Under the pieces are notes generated by a model, which made no database searches, was not told the origin of the DNA, and saw only the letters and a list, made by a program, of their open reading frames with translations. The position numbers were made by a program, and so were the translations under genes. From Gallionella sp. (GTDB lineage Bacteria > Pseudomonadota > Gammaproteobacteria > Burkholderiales > Gallionellaceae), in contig JAQTZW010000002.1 of assembly GCA_028687575.1 (NCBI GenBank), positions 62,001 to 126,000 of the forward strand: a DNA stretch of 64,000 bases. The letters are read 5' to 3'. Shown here piece by piece: positions 53,494-63,520 of this stretch (positions are counted from its first letter, which is position 1; the number at the start of each line of letters is the position of its first letter).

Positions 53494-56232
53494 TTGAATT
53501 TCTACGACCAGATAGCCCGGCACATCCTGCGCTGCCACGCGCCGCCCGACCTGCGGGGTGTGACGGTGCTGTTGCCGGGCTATCACGCCGCGCAGCCGCT
53601 GGCTCAGGCGCTGAGCCGGGTGTCAGGCGTGCCTGCGCTGCTGCTGCCTGCAATGACCACCTTCAGCGACTGGGCACAGTCCATTCCGCTGCCGACTTCC
53701 GTTCAATCCGACACATCCCGCATCACGGCGTTGTATCAGGCATTGCGCGGGCATGACTGGTTTCCCGGTGCCGACCTCTGGAGTCTGTCGCGCGAATTGC
53801 TCGCGTTGATGGACGAGCTGACCTGTCATCACGTGGCCTTGCCGGCCAGCGCGGAGGCGTTCGCCGCCCAGCTCGCCGCCGCCTATCAGGCGCGCAGCGG
53901 ACAAGCCCTGCAATTCGAGGCGCGCGTGGTGCACGAGCTGTGGTATGCGATGGCGGCACAGGACGATCTGGATGCGACACGTGCTTTCCAGCAGCGTCTG
54001 GCGCAGTTGGCGCAGCAGGTGGATGCGCCGCTCTATGTATTGCAGACCTGCGAGCTGAACGCTCCCGAAAGACGCTTTCTGGATGCCTGCCGTGAGCGCG
54101 TGGCGGTGACGGTGTTCGACTTGCGCGTGCTGGCACAGGATGCGCCGCGCTGCGAACTGCTGGTCTCTGCCTTGCAACAGGATGACCACGCTGCCGATTT
54201 GCAGATGATGGCAGCAAGGCTTGGCGATGCCGCGCCGCTGCACGGGCGGCTGCGGCTGTTCGGTGCGCAGGGGCTGGAGCAGGAAGCGCGGGCGGCCGAT
54301 GTGCAGATACGCCGCTGGCTGCTGGAGGGGCGCGAGTCCATCGCGGTGGTGGTGCATGACCGGCTGGTGGCGCGTCGCTTGCGCGCCCTGCTGGAGCGCG
54401 CACAGGTGCAGGTGCAGGACGAGACCGGCTGGACCTTTGCCACGCTGTCGGTCAGCACCGTGCTGATGCGCTGGCTGGAGGCACTGCAGGGAGATTTCTA
54501 CTATCAGGATGTGCTCGACCTGTTCAAGTCGCCGCTATTGTTCGCCGAGGATGCGGCGATGCGCCGTCAGGCCGCGTACCAGTTCGAGCAACTGGTGCGC
54601 AAGCACGGCGTGGTCGCGCACCTTCAGGATTATCTGACGGTTGCGGAACGTCACGCCCCGGAGTTGGTGCGACCGCTGGCGCGCCTGCGTCAGGCGAAGC
54701 TGGCGATGGCCTCCAAAGACCGGCGGCTGGCCGATTGGCTGGCTGCACTGGACGATAGTCTGGAGATACTGGGCATCAAACAGGGCTGGCGGCAGGATGC
54801 GGCGGGCCAGCAGCTGATGCAGTTGCTGGCGCTGTGGCACGAGGAATTGCAGTCCGATCCGCTGACTTGCAGCTTCGCCGAATGGCGGCGCTGGCTGTCG
54901 CAACAGCTCGATCTGAATACCTACCGCGACGTGTCGGTGGAAAGCCCGGTGCTGTTCACCCATCTGCCGGCCACGCGCTGGCGCAGTTTCGACGCGGTGC
55001 TGTTGCTGGGCTGCGATGCGCGGCATTTGCCAGCACCCGCCAACGCCGGGCAGTGGTTCAACGATGCGGTGCGCGCAGCACTGGGGTTGCCGCTTTCCGG
55101 CGCGGCGCAGCGGCAGGTGCGCGACGACCTGCTGGCGTTGCTGGCGATGAACGACACGGTGCTGGCGACCTGGCAGGCCGATCAGGGCGGCGAACCCAAT
55201 CTGTTAAGCCCGTATCTGGAGATGGTGCGCGCCTTGCATGGGCTGGCCTTCGGTGCCGATCTGCTGGACGGCGAACTGGCCGGAATGCTGGCCGCCGCGC
55301 AGGTCAGCCCGGCGGATGGCCTGGCGGATGGTCTGATCGAGACAGTGACCGATGGCGGGGCGGCGGGCATCGGTCAGCGCGCGATGCCGCGCCCGGCGCT
55401 GCCAGCCTCGATGCTGCCGCAGCGCATTTCACCCTCCGGCTACAACTCGCTGATGGCCTGCCCGTATCAATACTACGCGCGGCATGTGTTGCGCCTGAAC
55501 GAGCTGGACGAGGTGCGCGAGGAGCTGGACAAACGCGATTACGGCACTTGGGTGCACGCGGTGTTGCAACGCTTCCACGCGGAAATCCCGCTGCTGCAAA
55601 ATTGCAGCGACGAGCAGGCCTTGCAGGTCATGCGCCGCATCGGTGACGAGGTGTTCGCCGATGCGCTGGCGCACGACTATCTGGCGCAGGCCTGGTTGTT
55701 GCGCTGGCAGGCGTTGATTCCGGCCTATCTGCAATGGCAGCGCGAGCATGAACAGCAAGGCTGGCGCTATCAGGCCGCCGAACAGGATTTCAGCCTGCCG
55801 GTGACGGACGGATTGTGGCTCAAGGGGCGCATGGATCGTGTGGATGCGCAGCCGGACGGCGCGGGGCTGGCGGTGCTGGACTACAAGACGCAATCCGTCA
55901 CGGCACTCAAGGGCCGGCTGAAAGCGCCGGGCGAGGACGTGCAGCTGGCCTGTTATGCCGGCGCAATCGGTGCTGACAAGTCGGCGTTCGTCAGTCTGGA
56001 TGCCGACAAGGTGCAGGCGGTCGAACCGGTCGAAGATATCGCCGAACTGGCGCGGCTCAACCGCGAACGGCTGGCGACGGTGTTTGAACAACTGCGCAAC
56101 GGCGTACCGCTGCCCGCGCACGGTGCGGAAAAAGTTTGCGGCTATTGCGAGATGAGGGGCGTGTGCCGGCGCGGGGAATGGCAAGCCGTGCCGCCCGAAG
56201 ACGGCGACATGCGGGGCGTGAAACATGGATAA
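53494..56232 (+). CDS. AddB-like PD-(D/E)XK nuclease family protein
   Basis: The 912-residue protein resembles AddB of AddAB recombination nucleases: an inactivated helicase-like N-terminal two-thirds without Walker A (VLLPGYHAAQPLAQ), and a C-terminal nuclease with GTWVHAVLQRF, MDRVD and VLDYKTQ. Four cysteines (one in MACPYQYY and three in CGYCEMRGVC) are placed as in the AddB iron-sulfur cluster. The start is TTG 53494 with a short AGG upstream. It overlaps the AddA-like gene by eight bases, so both act as one complex, probably in double-strand-break repair and DNA-end processing. Confidence 0.87.
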   Translation: MNFYDQIARHILRCHAPPDLRGVTVLLPGYHAAQPLAQALSRVSGVPALLLPAMTTFSDWAQSIPLPTSVQSDTSRITALYQALRGHDWFPGADLWSLSRELLALMDELTCHHVALPASAEAFAAQLAAAYQARSGQALQFEARVVHELWYAMAAQDDLDATRAFQQRLAQLAQQVDAPLYVLQTCELNAPERRFLDACRERVAVTVFDLRVLAQDAPRCELLVSALQQDDHAADLQMMAARLGDAAPLHGRLRLFGAQGLEQEARAADVQIRRWLLEGRESIAVVVHDRLVARRLRALLERAQVQVQDETGWTFATLSVSTVLMRWLEALQGDFYYQDVLDLFKSPLLFAEDAAMRRQAAYQFEQLVRKHGVVAHLQDYLTVAERHAPELVRPLARLRQAKLAMASKDRRLADWLAALDDSLEILGIKQGWRQDAAGQQLMQLLALWHEELQSDPLTCSFAEWRRWLSQQLDLNTYRDVSVESPVLFTHLPATRWRSFDAVLLLGCDARHLPAPANAGQWFNDAVRAALGLPLSGAAQRQVRDDLLALLAMNDTVLATWQADQGGEPNLLSPYLEMVRALHGLAFGADLLDGELAGMLAAAQVSPADGLADGLIETVTDGGAAGIGQRAMPRPALPASMLPQRISPSGYNSLMACPYQYYARHVLRLNELDEVREELDKRDYGTWVHAVLQRFHAEIPLLQNCSDEQALQVMRRIGDEVFADALAHDYLAQAWLLRWQALIPAYLQWQREHEQQGWRYQAAEQDFSLPVTDGLWLKGRMDRVDAQPDGAGLAVLDYKTQSVTALKGRLKAPGEDVQLACYAGAIGADKSAFVSLDADKVQAVEPVEDIAELARLNRERLATVFEQLRNGVPLPAHGAEKVCGYCEMRGVCRRGEWQAVPPEDGDMRGVKHG

Positions 56233-59200
56233 CCATCAGGCACTGGATCCCACCCGGAGCGTGGTGGTGGAGGCGTGTGCCGGCAGCGGCAAGACCTGGC
56301 TGCTGGTGTCGCGCATCCTGCGCCTGCTGCTGGCAGGGGTGCCGCCTGGCGAGATACTGGCCATCACCTTCACCCGCAAGGCGGCGCAGGAAATGCAGGA
56401 GCGTCTGCGCGACTGGTTGCATGATCTGGCCACCCAGGATGATGAGTTTGTGCGTGAATTCTTGCGCCAGCGGGCGGTGGATGAGGCCGACATCGAGCGG
56501 CTGATGCCGCGTGCGCGCGGCCTGTACCAGCAATTCCTGCTGGCGCGTCCCGGCATCACGCTGTCCACCTTCCACGGCTGGTTCATGCAGATATTGCAAC
56601 GCGCGCCGCTCAATTCCGGCAGTGCCGGCGGGACGCAACTGGTCGAGCAGACCGCCGAGCTGTGGACCGAAGCGTGGCAGATATTTCTGGATGAGCTGCA
56701 TGCCAGACCGGATAGCGACACGGCGCGTTCGATGACCACGCTGTTCGCGGAATTGGGCTTGTCCGGCACGCAAACCCTGCTGCGCAACTTCGCCAACAAG
56801 CGTAGCGAATGGTGGGCGTATAGCGCCGGACAGGGCGATGCGGAGGCGGCGCTGGATTACGCGCTGGCAAATCTGCGTGACGAATTTGCTGTGCAAGCAG
56901 ATTGCGATCCGCTCGCCCAATTGCTGGACAGCGCACATTTCACCGCTGCCGTGCGGGCGCTTGCCGCAGGTCTGAACGGATTGCTCAAGGCCAGCGCGCC
57001 GCAGCAGAAACTGGCGGCGAATCTATTGGTGCCACTGGATGGAACGCTGCCGCACGCCGCCGCTTTCAAGGTGTTGTGGGAAGTGCTGTACACCCAGAAA
57101 AATACGCCGCGCGCCATCAAGGCCAACAAGGGGCAGGACGAGAACGCGCTGGCACACTGGCTGGAGCAGGTGCGCGGCCCGATGCAGGCGGCCTACGACG
57201 CGCAACAGGCGCAGCAAATCTACCATTTCAACTGTCATGCGCTGCGCTGCGGCGCGGCGTTGCTTGCGACCTATCAGGCGCTGAAACAGCGCCAGCAGTT
57301 GTTGGATTTCGGCGATCTGGAATGGCGGGTGTGCCAGTTGCTCAATGACAGCGACCATGCCGAGTATCTGCAATACAAGCTGGACAGTCGCTATCGTCAT
57401 GTATTACTGGATGAATTTCAGGATACCAACCCGCTGCAATGGCGCATTCTGCAATCCTGGTTCGCCGCTTCGGCGGCGGTGGAGAGTATGCCGGTGGTGT
57501 TCGTGGTGGGCGATCCGAAACAATCCATTTATCGCTTCCGCCGCGCCGACGCGCGGCTGTTCGACGTGGTGCGCGGCTTCTTGCAAGACCAGTACCACGC
57601 GGTGCATCTGAAAAAGAACGAGACGCGCCGCAACGCGCCTGCCGTGCTGGAGGCGGTGAACGGGGTGTTTTGCGACCTGCCCGAATTCCAGGGTTTCGAG
57701 CGACATCATGCTCACCAGCAGGCGCTGCCGGGTTACGTCGAGGTGCTGCCGTTGTGCGATGCGCCGGATACGGCGGAAGCGCCCAAGCAGGAGTCGGGCT
57801 TGCGACTGCGCAATCCGCTGCTGGAAGCCTGCCCGGACGCGGAGGCCGGCGCGCGCGAACAGGAGGCACGCGAATTCGCCGCACGAGTCGCCGCACTGGC
57901 AGGCAACTGGCAGGTGGTGGATGCCAAAGGTGTCGCGCGCGCCGCGCGCTATTCCGACATCATGGTGCTGGTGCGCGGACGCACTCATCTCAGAATCTAC
58001 GAACACGCGCTGCGCCAGGCCGCCGTGCCGTTTTTGACTTCGCGGCGCGGCGGCCTGCTGGACACGCTGGAGGCATCCGACATCCAGTCGCTGCTGACTT
58101 TTTTGATTACGCCGTTTGCCGATCTGGCGTTGGCGCAGACGCTGCGCACGCCGCTATTCGGGTGTGACGACGAAGACCTGATGCGGCTGGCGCGGGATGG
58201 TGAATCGGGCAGCTGGTGGCTGCGCCTGAAACAGTCGCTGGCCGAGCAGACGGCATCGCCCGCCTTGCTGCGCGCGCATCGTTTGTTGCAGGGCTGGCTG
58301 CTGCTTGCCGACAAACTGCCGGTGCACGACCTGCTGGACCGCATCTATTTCGAGGGCGACGCGCAGGCGCGCTATGCCGCCGCCGTGCCGGAGGTGATGC
58401 GCGCCACGGTGCTGGCGAATCTGCAGGCCTTCCTCGAAATCGCGCTCAACATAGATGCCGGACGCTATCCCAGTCTGCCGGGTTTTCTGCGTGAATTGTC
58501 CGAATTGCGCCGTGCCGACGACAACGAGTCGCCCGACGAAGGCCGGGTGATACATGCCGGCGACGCGCTGCGCATCTACACCGTGCACGAGGCCAAGGGG
58601 CTGGAAGCGCCCATCGTCTGGATGCTGGATGCCAATGCCAAACCGCCCGCCGACCGGGGCAATGACGTGCTGGTGGACTGGCCGACCGACGCTGCCGGGC
58701 CGGCGCATTTCTCGCTGTACGCCGACAAGGAAAGCCGGGGGGCGGTGCGCGCGCAGTATTTCGCCCAGGAAGAGGCACTGGCGCGCCGCGAAGACCTGAA
58801 CCTGCTGTATGTGGCGATGACCCGCGCCAAACAGGTGTTGCTGGTCAGCGGCAGCGGTGCGCCGGTCGAGGGCGGCTGGCACCAGCGCATCGCCGCCGCG
58901 ATGGGCGAGGCGGGGGCCGAACTGCCGGCCAACCCGCTGGCAGTCGGCGCGTCGGCCAGTCCGGCTGCGGCGAGTACGGTGGCAGTCGCGGACGTGGATG
59001 CACGCCTGTGTGCGCCCTTGCCGACAGGTTCGCGCAGGCCGGTGGCCAGCGAGGCGCAGCGTTACGGCATCTGGCTGCACGGCCTGATGGAACATCTGCC
59101 CGCCGCGCCCCAGCTGGACGATGCGCAAAAAGACCGCTTGCGCCGCAAGCTCAATATCCCGACCACGCAGATTGATACCCTCTGGCAACATGCGCTGGAC

Positions 59201-59503
59201 TTGCTGGCGGCACCCGAGCTGCGGCGTTTCTTCGACCCGAGCCTGCATCTGGCATCCGCCAACGAGGTGGCTTATGTCAACGGCCAGGGCCAGCTAAAGC
59301 GCGTGGACAGACTGGTCGAGTTCGACGACGAGGTGTGGGTGCTGGACTACAAGACCGGCGCAACGACAGCGCCGCAAGCCCACAAAGCGCAGCTGGACGA
59401 GTACCGCACCGCGATGCAGGCGATTTATCCCGGCAAGCCCGTTAGATGTGGGCTGATTCTCTCAAACGGGGAATGGGCAAACGGGAAATTGGCTGAAGTT
59501 TGA
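56225..59503 (+). CDS. UvrD/AddA-like helicase-nuclease
   Basis: The 1092-residue SF1 helicase shows Walker A ACAGSGKT, ITFTRKAAQEMQERL (motif Ia), DEFQDTN (motif II), VGDPKQSIYRFRRAD (motif III), TVHEAKGLE (motif V) and VAMTRAK (motif VI). A C-terminal nuclease domain ends with VLDYKTG. This matches AddA with helicase and nuclease. The first ATG overlaps the AddB-like gene by eight bases. The 3' end of the gene is repetitive: AAACGGG occurs twice within 22 bases and encodes an NGEWANGKL tail. Confidence 0.88.
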   Translation: MDNHQALDPTRSVVVEACAGSGKTWLLVSRILRLLLAGVPPGEILAITFTRKAAQEMQERLRDWLHDLATQDDEFVREFLRQRAVDEADIERLMPRARGLYQQFLLARPGITLSTFHGWFMQILQRAPLNSGSAGGTQLVEQTAELWTEAWQIFLDELHARPDSDTARSMTTLFAELGLSGTQTLLRNFANKRSEWWAYSAGQGDAEAALDYALANLRDEFAVQADCDPLAQLLDSAHFTAAVRALAAGLNGLLKASAPQQKLAANLLVPLDGTLPHAAAFKVLWEVLYTQKNTPRAIKANKGQDENALAHWLEQVRGPMQAAYDAQQAQQIYHFNCHALRCGAALLATYQALKQRQQLLDFGDLEWRVCQLLNDSDHAEYLQYKLDSRYRHVLLDEFQDTNPLQWRILQSWFAASAAVESMPVVFVVGDPKQSIYRFRRADARLFDVVRGFLQDQYHAVHLKKNETRRNAPAVLEAVNGVFCDLPEFQGFERHHAHQQALPGYVEVLPLCDAPDTAEAPKQESGLRLRNPLLEACPDAEAGAREQEAREFAARVAALAGNWQVVDAKGVARAARYSDIMVLVRGRTHLRIYEHALRQAAVPFLTSRRGGLLDTLEASDIQSLLTFLITPFADLALAQTLRTPLFGCDDEDLMRLARDGESGSWWLRLKQSLAEQTASPALLRAHRLLQGWLLLADKLPVHDLLDRIYFEGDAQARYAAAVPEVMRATVLANLQAFLEIALNIDAGRYPSLPGFLRELSELRRADDNESPDEGRVIHAGDALRIYTVHEAKGLEAPIVWMLDANAKPPADRGNDVLVDWPTDAAGPAHFSLYADKESRGAVRAQYFAQEEALARREDLNLLYVAMTRAKQVLLVSGSGAPVEGGWHQRIAAAMGEAGAELPANPLAVGASASPAAASTVAVADVDARLCAPLPTGSRRPVASEAQRYGIWLHGLMEHLPAAPQLDDAQKDRLRRKLNIPTTQIDTLWQHALDLLAAPELRRFFDPSLHLASANEVAYVNGQGQLKRVDRLVEFDDEVWVLDYKTGATTAPQAHKAQLDEYRTAMQAIYPGKPVRCGLILSNGEWANGKLAEV

Positions 59504-59572
59504 CAAAAAAGCTGTGGTATTATTTTGCAACCCATTTTTGGCTTTTGATAATTTTTCAAGAAAGGAAACAAC

Positions 59573-60157
59573 ATGGAACATACCCAACCCGCACTGCCTT
59601 ACGCAATGGACGCGCTGCAACCGCACATGTCCAAAGAGACATTCGAATACCACTACGGCAAGCACCACGCGGCCTATGTGACCAACCTGAACAACCTGAT
59701 CAAGGGCACCGACTACGAAGCGCTCGATCTGGAAGCCATCATCAAGAAGGCACCGGCTGGCGGCATCTACAACAACGCAGCCCAAGTGTGGAACCACACC
59801 TTCTTCTGGAACTGCATGAAACCCGCGGGCGGCGCAGCACCAAGCGGCGCGCTGGCTGACGCCATCAACGCCAAATGGGGCAGCTACGACGAGTTCAAGA
59901 AAGCCTTCAGCGCTTCCGCCGTGGGCAACTTCGGCTCCGGCTGGACCTGGCTGGTGAAGAAAGCCGACGGTTCCGTGGACATCGTCAACATGGGCGCTGC
60001 CGGTACACCGCTGACTACCGGTGACAAAGCTTTGCTGTGCGTGGACGTGTGGGAACACGCCTACTACGTGGACTACCGCAACCTGCGCGCCAAGTTCGTC
60101 GAAGTGTTCCTGAACAACCTGGTGAACTGGGACTTTGCTGCCGCGAACTTCGCGTAA
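59573..60157 (+). CDS. sodB: Superoxide dismutase (Fe type)
   Basis: SodB removes superoxide in the cytoplasm. The 194-residue protein has metal ligands H27 and the His in QVWNHTFFW, plus D and H in DVWEHAYY. The Gln in the AAQVWNH segment is the iron-type marker. It lies 69 bases after the AddA-like gene; a TTGACA overlaps that gene's stop (59500-59505) but I see no -10 at the right spacing. A strong terminator follows. Confidence 0.96.
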   Translation: MEHTQPALPYAMDALQPHMSKETFEYHYGKHHAAYVTNLNNLIKGTDYEALDLEAIIKKAPAGGIYNNAAQVWNHTFFWNCMKPAGGAAPSGALADAINAKWGSYDEFKKAFSASAVGNFGSGWTWLVKKADGSVDIVNMGAAGTPLTTGDKALLCVDVWEHAYYVDYRNLRAKFVEVFLNNLVNWDFAAANFA

Positions 60158-60231
60158 GGCGGGTTGCGCTGTTGGCGAGGATTATTCGTAACCGAAAAAT
60201 ATCCTCGTAGCTTCACCGCACAGGCTAAATG

Positions 60232-60268
60232 CAACACCCCCTTGCAACACTGAAGGGGGTGTTTTTTT
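60232..60268 (+). terminator. Intrinsic terminator of sodB
   Basis: AACACCCCCTT (60233-60243) pairs perfectly with AAGGGGGTGTT (60253-60263) around a nine-base loop, followed by a run of T. It ends the sodB transcript. Confidence 0.95.
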
Positions 60269-60367
60269 GTCTGAACCAGGCCGGAACTATTGATTCGGCA
60301 TGGTGAAGTCTGAACATGCGTTAGCGAGCTACGACCCCAATGATGTCAAAGCATGAAAAGATTGCCT

Positions 60368-60447
60368 CACGCGGAGACGCGAAGCACGCGGGGAAAACAA
60401 GGTGGGTGCGGGCTGCCTGCTCCGCGCTCTCCGCGCCTCCGCGTGAA
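60368..60447. repeat. GC-rich inverted repeat downstream of nasA
   Basis: The left arm (about 60368-60393) reads TCACGCGGAGACGCGAAG and on; the right arm (about 60423-60447) is CTCTCCGCGCCTCCGCGTGA-like, its near complement. The arms can pair over about 25 bases with a few mismatches. They enclose a 29-base centre. The element is built from CGCGGAG/CACGCGG units and may be a spread repeat or a weak terminator for the nasA side. Confidence 0.75.
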
Positions 60448-60542
60448 ACCATGTTTGGTTTTGGCTAGTCCGGTTAGGAATCAGGACGAACCGACTTCAA
60501 ACTTCACTTGGCCTTATCAATAGAACGATGTGGAAGTTGCGG

Positions 60543-63194
60543 TCATGCCTGACGCGCCAACAGCTTGCGTATCTCCGGCACGCATGAACCGCACCCCGTA
60601 CCCGCCCGCAAACAGGCTCCCACCGCTTCGACCGAGTCCAGACCTTGCGCCTTGATGGCGTGCTGTATGGTCTTTTCGCCCACATTGAAACAGGCGCAGA
60701 CCGTGCGTCCGGTGTCGGCGGCAGCGCCCTTGGGCGGGCGTGCGGACAGCAAGCCCGCCAAATCCGCCGTTGCCAATTGCGGCAAGGCAAACAGGCTGCT
60801 CAGCCAAGCACGTTCGGGTAAACGTTGATCCGGTGCGATGAAAAACGCCGCTGCCAGTCGTCCATTTTGCAAACAGGCGGTGCGATAGCGACCCATCGCC
60901 ACATCCCGATACTCTATCCAGTCGCCCGTTAATGCCGAGGTGTGCCGCGCCCAATCGCGCCAGACTTCGGGCAGCGTATCCCCCGCAATTTCGTGTCGCC
61001 AATAGCCAGCGCCTTGTGTGCAGGCGCAATAGCTTGCATCGGCAATATCCAGTCTTTCACGACTCAACACGAAACCCTGCCACGCCGGATGCCAGGCTTC
61101 GACGCGTACCGGTGTGTGCTTGGATTCGGGCTGGCCGGAAAGGGCGTCGGTGATGGGTGCGACCAGCGCGTCCACGCGTGCCGATTTTGCAAAGCTATCG
61201 TTCCAGTGCATGGGCACGAACACCGATCCTGCGCGTTGTTCGTCGCTGACTTGCACCCGTGCCAGCATCGCACCGTGGCGGCTGCTCAGGCGTGCCAAAC
61301 CGCCATCTTGCAGCTGATGGGTTTGCGCATCGTTGGCGTGAATCTGCACATACGGCTCGCACACATGGGCATTCAGGCGCGGTACTTTGCCGGTACGCGT
61401 CATGGTGTGCCATTGATCGCGCATACGCCCGGTGTTCAGCACCAGCGGAAAGTCCGCATCGGTCGCAACCGCAGGTAATTGGGGGGCAACGGGAATCATG
61501 CGCGCCTTGCCGCCGGGCGTGAAAAACTTGCCCTCGGCGAACATGCGTTGCGTGCCATTTTGCGAGTTGCGGGTGACAGGCCATTGCAGCGGCTGCAACG
61601 CGTCATATTCCACATCGCTCACTGCTTGCAACGCGCTGATGTCGAAGGCACGTGCCCCGGCGTTTTCAAATCCGGACAGCTGTGCGTGTTCGCGGAATAT
61701 CTGCGCCGGTTTGGTATAGGGGAATGCCTCGGCGTAGCCCATGCGCTGCGCGACTTGCGTGACGATCCACCAGTCGGGTCGCGCTTCGCCCGCGCTGCCC
61801 ATGAATGCGCGTTGCCGCGAGATGCGCCGCTCTGAATTGGTCACCGTGCCGTCCTTTTCGCCCCAGCCCGATGCGGGTAGCAGAATGTCGGCGCACGCCG
61901 TGGTGTCGGTTTGCTGCACGCAATCGGATACCACTACCAGTTCGCAATCCAGCAAGGCGGCGCGCACTTTATCGGCATCCGGCAAGCTGACCACGGGGTT
62001 CGTTCCCATGATCCACACCGCCTTGATTTGCTTGTCCGCGATGGCTTGAAACATGTCCACCGCCTTGAGTCCGGCGGTTTGTGCGATGCGCGGGGCATCC
62101 CAGAAACGCGCGACCAAGGCGATATTCGCCGCATCGGAAAAATCCATGTGCGCCGCCAGTTGGTTTGCCAGCCCGCCGACCTCGCGTCCGCCCATCGCAT
62201 TGGGTTGCCCCGTCACCGAAAACGGCCCCATGCCCGGCTTGCCGATGCGACCCGTGGCGAGATGCACGTTGAGGATGGCGTTCGCCTTGTCCACCCCGCT
62301 GGACGATTGATTGATGCCCTGCGAAAAAATGGTCACGGTACGCTCGGTGCGCGCAAACATACGGAAGAATTCGCTGACCTGCGACTCGGGCACCCCGCAA
62401 ACCTGCGCCACTTTTGGGACCGAACCCATACTGCGTGCGACCTCGAATGCGGCGGCGAAGCCTTCCACATGCGCCTCGACATAAGCCAGATCGAGCGCGT
62501 CTTCACGTCGCAAATGATGCAGCAATCCGTTGAACAAGAACGCATCCGCACCGGGTGCCAGTGGGAGGTGCATATCGGCGATGTCGCAAGTCGCAGTGCG
62601 ACGCGGATCAATCACCACCACTTGCATCTCGGGACGGGCTTTCTTTGCGGCGAGCAGACGTTGATACAGTACCGGATGCGCCCAGGCGTAGTTTGAGCCG
62701 ACGATGACGAGCAAGTCGGCCTGCTCCATGTCTTCATAGCAAACCGGCACGACATCCGCGCCGAAAGCACGTTTGTGCGCCGCCACCGCAGTGGACATGC
62801 ACAACCGCGAATTGGTATCGATGTTCGCGCTGCCGATAAAGCCTTTCATCAGCTTGTTGGCAACGTAGTAATCCTCGGTGAGTATCTGCCCCGAAACATA
62901 AAACGCCACCGCATCCGGCCCATGCTGGTCTATGACCTTTTGGAAACCCTGTGCCACTTGCGCCAGCGCGTCATCCCAGCTCGCACGCTGACCACGCACC
63001 ACGGGATGAAGCAAGCGCCCCTGATGATCTAGGGTCTCGCCCAATGCCGTACCCTTGGAGCAAAGCCGCCCAAAATTCGCCGGATGCAGCGTGTCACCAG
63101 ACAGTTTTATATTCGCGTCCGCAACATTGACCGTCACCCCGCAGCCCACGCCGCAATACGGGCAAGTCGTTCGTGTAGTCTGTGCGTCCGACAT
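60543..63194 (-). CDS. nasA: Assimilatory nitrate reductase catalytic subunit
   Basis: This 883-residue molybdopterin enzyme reduces nitrate to nitrite in the cytoplasm. The N-terminal [4Fe-4S] ligands are C11, C14, C18 (CPYCGVGC) and C45 in RLCSKGTALG. The molybdopterin domain follows, and the C-terminal 60 residues are an extra [2Fe-2S] BFD-like domain (CACFNVGEKT, CGSCVPEIRKLL), the NasA/NarB arrangement. AAGG lies near the ATG at 63194. It starts two bases after the nirD stop and forms the nirB-nirD-nasA operon. Confidence 0.94.
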   Translation of the reverse strand: MSDAQTTRTTCPYCGVGCGVTVNVADANIKLSGDTLHPANFGRLCSKGTALGETLDHQGRLLHPVVRGQRASWDDALAQVAQGFQKVIDQHGPDAVAFYVSGQILTEDYYVANKLMKGFIGSANIDTNSRLCMSTAVAAHKRAFGADVVPVCYEDMEQADLLVIVGSNYAWAHPVLYQRLLAAKKARPEMQVVVIDPRRTATCDIADMHLPLAPGADAFLFNGLLHHLRREDALDLAYVEAHVEGFAAAFEVARSMGSVPKVAQVCGVPESQVSEFFRMFARTERTVTIFSQGINQSSSGVDKANAILNVHLATGRIGKPGMGPFSVTGQPNAMGGREVGGLANQLAAHMDFSDAANIALVARFWDAPRIAQTAGLKAVDMFQAIADKQIKAVWIMGTNPVVSLPDADKVRAALLDCELVVVSDCVQQTDTTACADILLPASGWGEKDGTVTNSERRISRQRAFMGSAGEARPDWWIVTQVAQRMGYAEAFPYTKPAQIFREHAQLSGFENAGARAFDISALQAVSDVEYDALQPLQWPVTRNSQNGTQRMFAEGKFFTPGGKARMIPVAPQLPAVATDADFPLVLNTGRMRDQWHTMTRTGKVPRLNAHVCEPYVQIHANDAQTHQLQDGGLARLSSRHGAMLARVQVSDEQRAGSVFVPMHWNDSFAKSARVDALVAPITDALSGQPESKHTPVRVEAWHPAWQGFVLSRERLDIADASYCACTQGAGYWRHEIAGDTLPEVWRDWARHTSALTGDWIEYRDVAMGRYRTACLQNGRLAAAFFIAPDQRLPERAWLSSLFALPQLATADLAGLLSARPPKGAAADTGRTVCACFNVGEKTIQHAIKAQGLDSVEAVGACLRAGTGCGSCVPEIRKLLARQA

Positions 63195-63196
63195 GG

Positions 63197-63508
63197 CTAA
63201 GCCTTCACGTTGAGGAACACGATGCCACTTTCAACCTTGGTGTCATGGCGGGGTGCGCACCCCACATCGGGCGCGACCGCCGAACCTGTCTCCAGTTCGA
63301 TCACCCAACTATGCAGCGGACAGGTGACACGCTTGCCATGCACGATGCCTTGCGCCAGCGGCCCCCCTTTGTGCGGACAGCGATTGTCCAGGGCAAAAAC
63401 TTCATCGTCCACGCTGCGAAACAGCGCGATCTCGCCACTGGCGGTATGCACGATGCGTGAACCCTGACGGGGTATGTCATCCAGTTTGCCGACTTGTATC
63501 CAGTTCAT
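63197..63508 (-). CDS. nirD: Nitrite reductase (NADH) small subunit
   Basis: NirD is the small partner of NirB in the assimilatory siroheme nitrite reductase. The 103 residues form a Rieske-type domain with C44-P-H46 and C63-P-L-H66, so a [2Fe-2S] Rieske cluster is possible; in some NirD proteins these ligands are lost. It lies between nirB and nasA with gaps of 12 and two bases. Confidence 0.93.
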   Translation of the reverse strand: MNWIQVGKLDDIPRQGSRIVHTASGEIALFRSVDDEVFALDNRCPHKGGPLAQGIVHGKRVTCPLHSWVIELETGSAVAPDVGCAPRHDTKVESGIVFLNVKA

Positions 63509-63520
63509 TTCTGTTTTCCC

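Larger units (their letters stand above)
60158..60542. other. Intergenic region between convergent sodB and nasA
   Basis: This 385-base stretch contains the sodB terminator (60232-60268) and a GC-rich inverted repeat (60368-60447). The rest has no recognisable ORF, tRNA or promoter. The part at 60450-60540 is unremarkable. Confidence 0.7.

Noticed and set aside
59464-59492. Possible heptamer array at the end of the AddA-like gene
   Set aside because: AAACGGG recurs 15 bases apart, not 14, and no inverted arm exists. It may be a decayed relative, but the evidence is too weak.
59500-59530. sodB promoter starting at TTGACA
   Set aside because: The -35 match is perfect but the TATTAT nearby is only 12 bp away and no -10 lies at 16-18 bp.
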